DNA of 9,768 bases, taken from contig JAHEHB010000189.1 in assembly GCA_024644775.1 (NCBI GenBank), positions 1 through 9,768 on the forward strand, written 5' to 3'. This DNA comes from Deltaproteobacteria bacterium (GTDB lineage: Bacteria; Desulfobacterota; Desulfobacteria; Desulfobacterales; SURF-15). The notes beneath the pieces are model-generated. The model made no database searches, was not told the origin of the DNA, and worked only from the letters and a program-made list of their open reading frames with translations. This document shows, in pieces, positions 6,546-9,768 of the stretch (positions within the stretch are counted from its first letter, which is position 1; each line of letters opens with the position of its first letter). The translations under genes were made by a program, and so were the position numbers.

Positions 6546-7655
6546 TTGGCTGAAGAACTCTCAAAGCATATCGAAAAATCAAGGGACTATATCCAACAAA
6601 CTCTGATGAGTTGGTATCGGAAGCACCATCGATCCCTCCCTTGGCGCAATACGAAAGATCCCTACCGTATCTGGGTTTCGGAGGTGATGCTCCAGCAAAC
6701 CCAAGTGAAGACTGTTGTACCTTATTACAAGAAATTTGTTAAAGAATTTCCCAGCGTATTTAAACTGGCGGCAGCGGATCTCCAACAGGTTCTCAAGGTT
6801 TGGGAAGGGTTGGGCTATTATGCCAGAGCGCGAAATTTGCACTGTGCTGCAAAACAGGTGATTGAAAAACATGGAGGGAACACCCCCCGTAATATAGAAG
6901 CGTTTAGAGGGCTTCCGGGTGTTGGAGAGTATATTGCATCGGCAGTTCAAAGCATCGCCTTTCATCATCCATGCGCTGTGGTAGATGGAAATGTAAAACG
7001 GGTATTGGCGAGACTCTTTGAGATTAAAGCGCCGGTCAATAAGTCCAGTACGTACCGGATATTTAAGGATACAGCGCAGACGCTTTTGAATAAAGAGAGA
7101 CCGGGTCTTTTTAATCAAGCACTAATGGAGATTGGTGCCCTTGTATGCAAGCCACAAAACCCTGAATGTACAAATTGTCCGCTTCAATCCGTTTGCCGGG
7201 CGTTTCAAACACAACAGGTAAGCACGTATCCGTTACGAATCAAAAAAAAGCCGACACCGGAATATCATATGGCAGCGGGTGTTGTTTTTAAAAACAACTG
7301 CGTCTTAATCACTCGGCGAAAACCGGAGGGATTGTTGGGTGGGTTGTGGGAGTTTCCAGGAGGAAAATTACAAATAAATGAAACGGCTGAAACAGCGTGT
7401 GTCAGAGAAATAAAAAAAGAAGTAAATCTAACCGTCGAACCAAAAGCATTTATCACCCGCGTAAAACATGCATATACTCACTTTAAAGTAGTTATCGATG
7501 TGTTTTGTTGTCGCTACCTTTCAGGTACCGTTAACTTAAATGATGCGACGGACTACCGTTGGATACGCCTTGAGGATACTGACCAATATCCTTTCTCTAA
7601 AGCCAATCACAAGTTTATTCCACTGCTCAAACAGCAAATCAAAGAAACATTATAA
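6546..7655 (+). CDS. mutY: A/G-specific adenine DNA glycosylase MutY
   Basis: A 369-residue base-excision repair enzyme that removes adenine opposite 8-oxoguanine. The catalytic domain has LPWR (31-34), SEVMLQQTQV with general acid E46, the helix-hairpin-helix LPGVGEYIASAV (123-134), and AVVDGNVKRVL with catalytic D147. The 4Fe-4S cluster ligands C201-x6-C208-x2-C211-x5-C217 are all present. The C-terminal half (240-365) is a Nudix-fold 8-oxoG recognition domain: WEFPGGK (268-274), a degenerate Nudix box around GKLQINE and REIKKEV, and the HAYTHF loop (308-313) that reads 8-oxoG. TTG 6546 is preferred because the helix before SWYRKH is part of the fold; an in-frame stop lies at 6519 and no good ribosome binding site is seen. 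ATG 6606 (residue 21) is the alternative. It is probably co-transcribed with the aminotransferase, an unrelated function. It is convergent with the binding-protein gene, 14 nt away, with no terminator visible. Confidence 0.96.
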   Translation: MAEELSKHIEKSRDYIQQTLMSWYRKHHRSLPWRNTKDPYRIWVSEVMLQQTQVKTVVPYYKKFVKEFPSVFKLAAADLQQVLKVWEGLGYYARARNLHCAAKQVIEKHGGNTPRNIEAFRGLPGVGEYIASAVQSIAFHHPCAVVDGNVKRVLARLFEIKAPVNKSSTYRIFKDTAQTLLNKERPGLFNQALMEIGALVCKPQNPECTNCPLQSVCRAFQTQQVSTYPLRIKKKPTPEYHMAAGVVFKNNCVLITRRKPEGLLGGLWEFPGGKLQINETAETACVREIKKEVNLTVEPKAFITRVKHAYTHFKVVIDVFCCRYLSGTVNLNDATDYRWIRLEDTDQYPFSKANHKFIPLLKQQIKETL

Positions 7656-7669
7656 TTTATTTTGGGACT

Positions 7670-9013
7670 TTACTGTTTCGCAGATTGATCTGTTTCGGTT
7701 TCTTTCATAATCTTCGTTATCTGTTCGGTAGCCTTCTGCGCAGCACGATTCACATTGTTTCCATGGATTGAATCAACAATCACTTCACCGATGATTTCAC
7801 GTACATCTGTCGTGGCATTTACCGGTGGATTCCAGAGGGAAGAGGCAATATTCGCTCCTTCTTGAAATGCCTCTATAAAATCAGCGGGATACATATTTTG
7901 AATTTTAGGATCACTCCATGAAGAGGCTCTGCCTCCGGTGATCCTGTTTTTCAAAAGGCGAAGAACGATATCTTTGCTGGTTGCCCATTGAATGAACATC
8001 CATGCCGCTTTTGGGTTTTTGCTTAAGTGGGGAATCATCAAACTCCATACAACCGCGCTTGGAACGCTTCCATTCGGACCGGCCGGCATTACACCATAGC
8101 CAATTTTGCCGGCAATTTGTGATTTTTTCGGATTTTCAAAAGTTGCATAAAAGAGCGACGCATCACACGCAAAAGCCGCTTTTCCCTGAGACATAAACGA
8201 TACTACCTCATACCAATCATTTCCTGTACTGTTGGGAGGACCGGTTTCCCGTAGTAATTTTCCGTACATTTCGAAAGCAGCGATGGCCTCCGGAGTGTCA
8301 ATAGTTGGGGTGCGATTTGCATCCAGCCACTCCCCCCCATAACTGTGCAGAAAAGCCGCCCAAACAGAGGTGGCAGCCGCTTTCTTTCCCCGCATCGCGA
8401 TTCCATGAATATCTCTATTGCCGTCCCCATCGGTGTCGAGTGTCAATTTTTTGGCAGCGATCACCAATTCTTCCAGGGTTTTGGGGTAAGGGATATTGTA
8501 CTCTTTTAGAAGATCTTTCCGATAGAAGAACATCGGCTGAATTTCCATGGTGATGGGGATGCCGATCTGGGTCCCTTCAAACTGAGCCGAAACCCATGCC
8601 CCTTTGAGAAAATCTTCAATATCGTAGTCGGAGTGGGTCAGGGTCGGATCTGAGATAAAACCCTCCAAAGGTATACCCCAGCCTTCTTTCGTATACCTTC
8701 GCCCTTCCTGAGCCATGATGATCATCGTAACATCGATCTTGGTAACCTTGGCAGCCATTTCAACGGTCCGTTTTGCTTGGAACCAATCCTCCGGATAGAT
8801 ATCTAAATGCACTTTCATCCCTGAAAGTGCCTCAAATTCCGGGATTAATGGTTCAATGGCCGCTTGCCAGGGATGACGGTCTAAAAGGATGTGTAATTCA
8901 ATGCCGGCAAAATGTTTCCAATCAAATTCGGCACACCCGGAATCGATGTGAGTTGTAAAATTAATAAATCCGGCAATGAAAATGGATAAAACGACGTTTC
9001 TTCTTTTAAAAAT
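7670..9013 (-). CDS. ABC transporter solute-binding protein, family 1 (sugar type)
   Basis: A periplasmic MalE-like binding protein that would capture a sugar or similar solute for an ABC importer. From ATT 9013 it has 447 residues. FKRR then hydrophobic VVLSIFIAGFINF is a signal peptide ending near GCA-EF; the cysteine is not in a good lipobox. Family features include IELHILLDRHPW (about 38-49), PMFFYRKDLLKEYNIP (160-175), the loop DTDGDGNRD (193-201) common in this family, and a C-terminal helical region with SLWNPPVNATTD. The frame stays open upstream to TTG 9103 and ATG 9076, giving 477 or 468 residues with a long unusual n-region. ATT 9013 is preferred because AGGAG lies 7 nt before it and a TTGACA promoter covers the upstream starts. 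No permease or ATPase gene is adjacent. The ligand is unknown. Confidence 0.9.
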   Translation of the reverse strand: MFKRRNVVLSIFIAGFINFTTHIDSGCAEFDWKHFAGIELHILLDRHPWQAAIEPLIPEFEALSGMKVHLDIYPEDWFQAKRTVEMAAKVTKIDVTMIIMAQEGRRYTKEGWGIPLEGFISDPTLTHSDYDIEDFLKGAWVSAQFEGTQIGIPITMEIQPMFFYRKDLLKEYNIPYPKTLEELVIAAKKLTLDTDGDGNRDIHGIAMRGKKAAATSVWAAFLHSYGGEWLDANRTPTIDTPEAIAAFEMYGKLLRETGPPNSTGNDWYEVVSFMSQGKAAFACDASLFYATFENPKKSQIAGKIGYGVMPAGPNGSVPSAVVWSLMIPHLSKNPKAAWMFIQWATSKDIVLRLLKNRITGGRASSWSDPKIQNMYPADFIEAFQEGANIASSLWNPPVNATTDVREIIGEVIVDSIHGNNVNRAAQKATEQITKIMKETETDQSAKQ

Positions 9014-9020
9014 AGCCGAT

Positions 9021-9025
9021 CTCCT
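9021..9025 (-). promoter_or_regulatory. Ribosome binding site that decides an ATT start
   Basis: The minus strand reads aaaaaaggag (9030-9021), then 7 nt, then ATT (9013). This is the strongest Shine-Dalgarno in the region and lies inside the longer open frame. The only in-frame ATG, at 9076, has no comparable site. It therefore points to ATT, a rare start codon known from infC in E. coli, as the start of the binding protein. Confidence 0.55.
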
Positions 9026-9071
9026 TTTTTTAAAGTTTCTTGAAAAAACACCTCGACTGCCGAAGTATGTA

Positions 9072-9099
9072 ACCATATAAAATATGTCGTAATTGTCAA
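9072..9099 (-). promoter_or_regulatory. Candidate promoter of the solute-binding protein gene
   Basis: The minus strand shows a perfect -35 TTGACA (9099-9094), a 16-nt spacer and TATGGT (9077-9072, 4 of 6 to TATAAT). Transcription would start near 9065, downstream of the TTG 9103 and ATG 9076 codons. This supports the ATT start at 9013 with a leader of about 50 nt. The -10 box is imperfect, so the call is moderate. Confidence 0.5.
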
Positions 9100-9184
9100 A
9101 CAATATTCGTTCTTTGGGCAGGGTAACGTCAAAGTAAATTCTAAATCAGTTGCATTAAAAGGTTTTATCAGACAATAAAATCCC

Positions 9185-9392
9185 AAATCTCAAGCACCAA
9201 ATTACAAATAAATCACAAATTTCAATCTTCAATGACCAAAACATTCTCCACAGTAGCATTACATCGCTTCGCTAAGCCAGCTCTGTCCGTGATGATACAG
9301 TTGGGCATGACTGTAGACGGATTATTTGTTTGGATTTTTGAATTTGGATCATTGGGATTTGTTTGAGATTTGTTTTTTGGTGCTTGGAATTT
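9185..9392. repeat. Long AT-rich imperfect inverted repeat (MITE-like)
   Basis: The left arm begins aaatctcaagcacc (9185-9198) and the right arm ends ggtgcttggaattt (9379-9392); these pair at 12 of 14 positions. Pairing continues inward with gaps for roughly 40-50 bases (for example acaaat and caaatttcaat against their counterparts). The centre, about 9245-9320, is GC-richer and unrelated. The arms are low-complexity A/T-rich and match in style a repeat ('caagcaccaaa...') I associate with dispersed copies in deltaproteobacterial and other environmental genomes. No transposase and no clear target-site duplication are seen. It could be a non-autonomous mobile element or a structured intergenic repeat. 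Confidence 0.65.
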
Positions 9393-9439
9393 TTCTGATT
9401 TACATTAAGCGGGTAATTTTTGTAAAATCAGTCGACTAC

Positions 9440-9768
9440 TTATTTAAATGACGGAGCCTTGGTTCTTTGGGTGCGCCTGATGACGAGCCATACAACAAGA
9501 TAGCTTACTGCCGCACAAATTATCAGTCGATGAATTCCAAAGCTAATCGCAATTTGTGCCGACGCGATGGAAGTTAATACCGACGCGCTGCCGTTTATCG
9601 CCCATGCATAGGCGCGTTGGGTCGGATTGTTCAACAAATATTTTATACCCATGGGAAACGGCAACCCCATTAGAAATCCGACCGGAAATAGAATTGCAAT
9701 CGCGAAAATATATTGCGCTGTTCCCGGCAGCCATAATATTCCGCACAATAGATCGTTTAACCTAAAAA
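9440..9768 (-). CDS. Spermidine-synthase-like membrane protein, C-terminal part
   Basis: The 3' end of a gene that continues beyond the right edge; the frame is open to the last base, so the TTG at 9748 is not a real start. The visible 109 or so residues hold two or three membrane segments: AQYIFAIAILFPVGFLMGLPFPMGI, a second around AINGSASVLTSIASAQIAISFGI, and LIICAAVSYLVVWLVI, then a basic tail RRTQRTKAPSFK. The GLPFPMGI...YAWAINGSASV pattern is typical of the MFS-like membrane half of long spermidine-synthase-like proteins, in which a methyltransferase-fold synthase domain is joined to membrane helices. Their true reaction is often unproven. The synthase domain itself is outside the window, so the call rests on the membrane part alone. 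Confidence 0.75.
   Translation of the reverse strand, partial: FRLNDLLCGILWLPGTAQYIFAIAILFPVGFLMGLPFPMGIKYLLNNPTQRAYAWAINGSASVLTSIASAQIAISFGIHRLIICAAVSYLVVWLVIRRTQRTKAPSFK

Larger units (their letters stand above)
9014..9439. other. Intergenic region upstream of the binding protein
   Basis: It contains the binding protein leader, ribosome binding site and promoter (9014-9099), about 85 bases with nothing recognised, the long imperfect inverted repeat (9185-9392), and a small imperfect hairpin at 9395-9431 (ctgatttac against gtaaaatcag, one bulge). The hairpin lies just after the stop of the spermidine-synthase-like gene. On that strand it is followed by AAAAA rather than a T tract, so it is not a clear terminator. 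No gene is supported. Confidence 0.55.

Noticed and set aside
6579..7118. Minus-strand frame of 179 codons opposite mutY
   Set aside because: It is fully inside mutY, whose catalytic and cluster motifs are intact on the plus strand.
7656..7669. Terminator between convergent mutY and binding protein genes
   Set aside because: The gap is 14 bases without an inverted repeat, and no GC-rich hairpin with a T tract was found in the flanking coding ends.

Overview
The window is a chromosomal stretch from a Gram-negative bacterium. Base composition is mid-GC with AT-rich gaps. Two genes carry signal peptides, one on an exported protein with a DUF4124-like domain fused to a retropepsin-like protease and one on a periplasmic solute-binding protein. 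There is also a spermidine-synthase-like membrane protein fragment and two palindromic intergenic repeats. This mix recalls Desulfobacterota (former Deltaproteobacteria) genomes, but no marker gene here proves that placement. No rRNA, tRNA, CRISPR array, transposase or phage gene was seen. All eight complete genes and the one partial gene look intact.

Left part (1-2482, minus strand): a compact three-gene operon read from high to low coordinates. It encodes a small universal stress protein, then a DapA-superfamily aldolase joined by a 1-nt stop/start overlap, then, after 39 nt, a conserved protein of unknown function with a GWTDGLPVVPP-type N-terminus. The aldolase keeps the Schiff-base lysine but lacks the arginine that binds aspartate semialdehyde in true DapA, so a catabolic keto-acid or aldol role is more likely than lysine synthesis.

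Gap 2483-3087: no convincing gene. It holds a perfect 18-bp inverted repeat and an iteron-like array (two imperfect 15-bp units followed by three 17-bp units) upstream of the plus-strand protease gene at 3088-3810.

Middle (3826-7655): a minus-strand pair, PduO-type cob(I)alamin adenosyltransferase followed with a 13-nt overlap by a ferredoxin-reductase-type flavoprotein. Together these suggest a unit that reduces cob(II)alamin and adenosylates cob(I)alamin. Divergent from it, a class III aminotransferase and a MutY DNA glycosylase form a plus-strand pair. The 83-bp gap between the divergent units has good sigma70-like promoters on both strands that share one palindromic -10 box (ATTATAAT).

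Right part (7670-9768, minus strand): an orphan family 1 solute-binding protein that appears to start at a rare ATT codon, judged from its ribosome binding site, signal peptide and promoter position. It is followed by a long AT-rich imperfect inverted repeat and the 3' end of a spermidine-synthase-like membrane protein that runs off the window edge.
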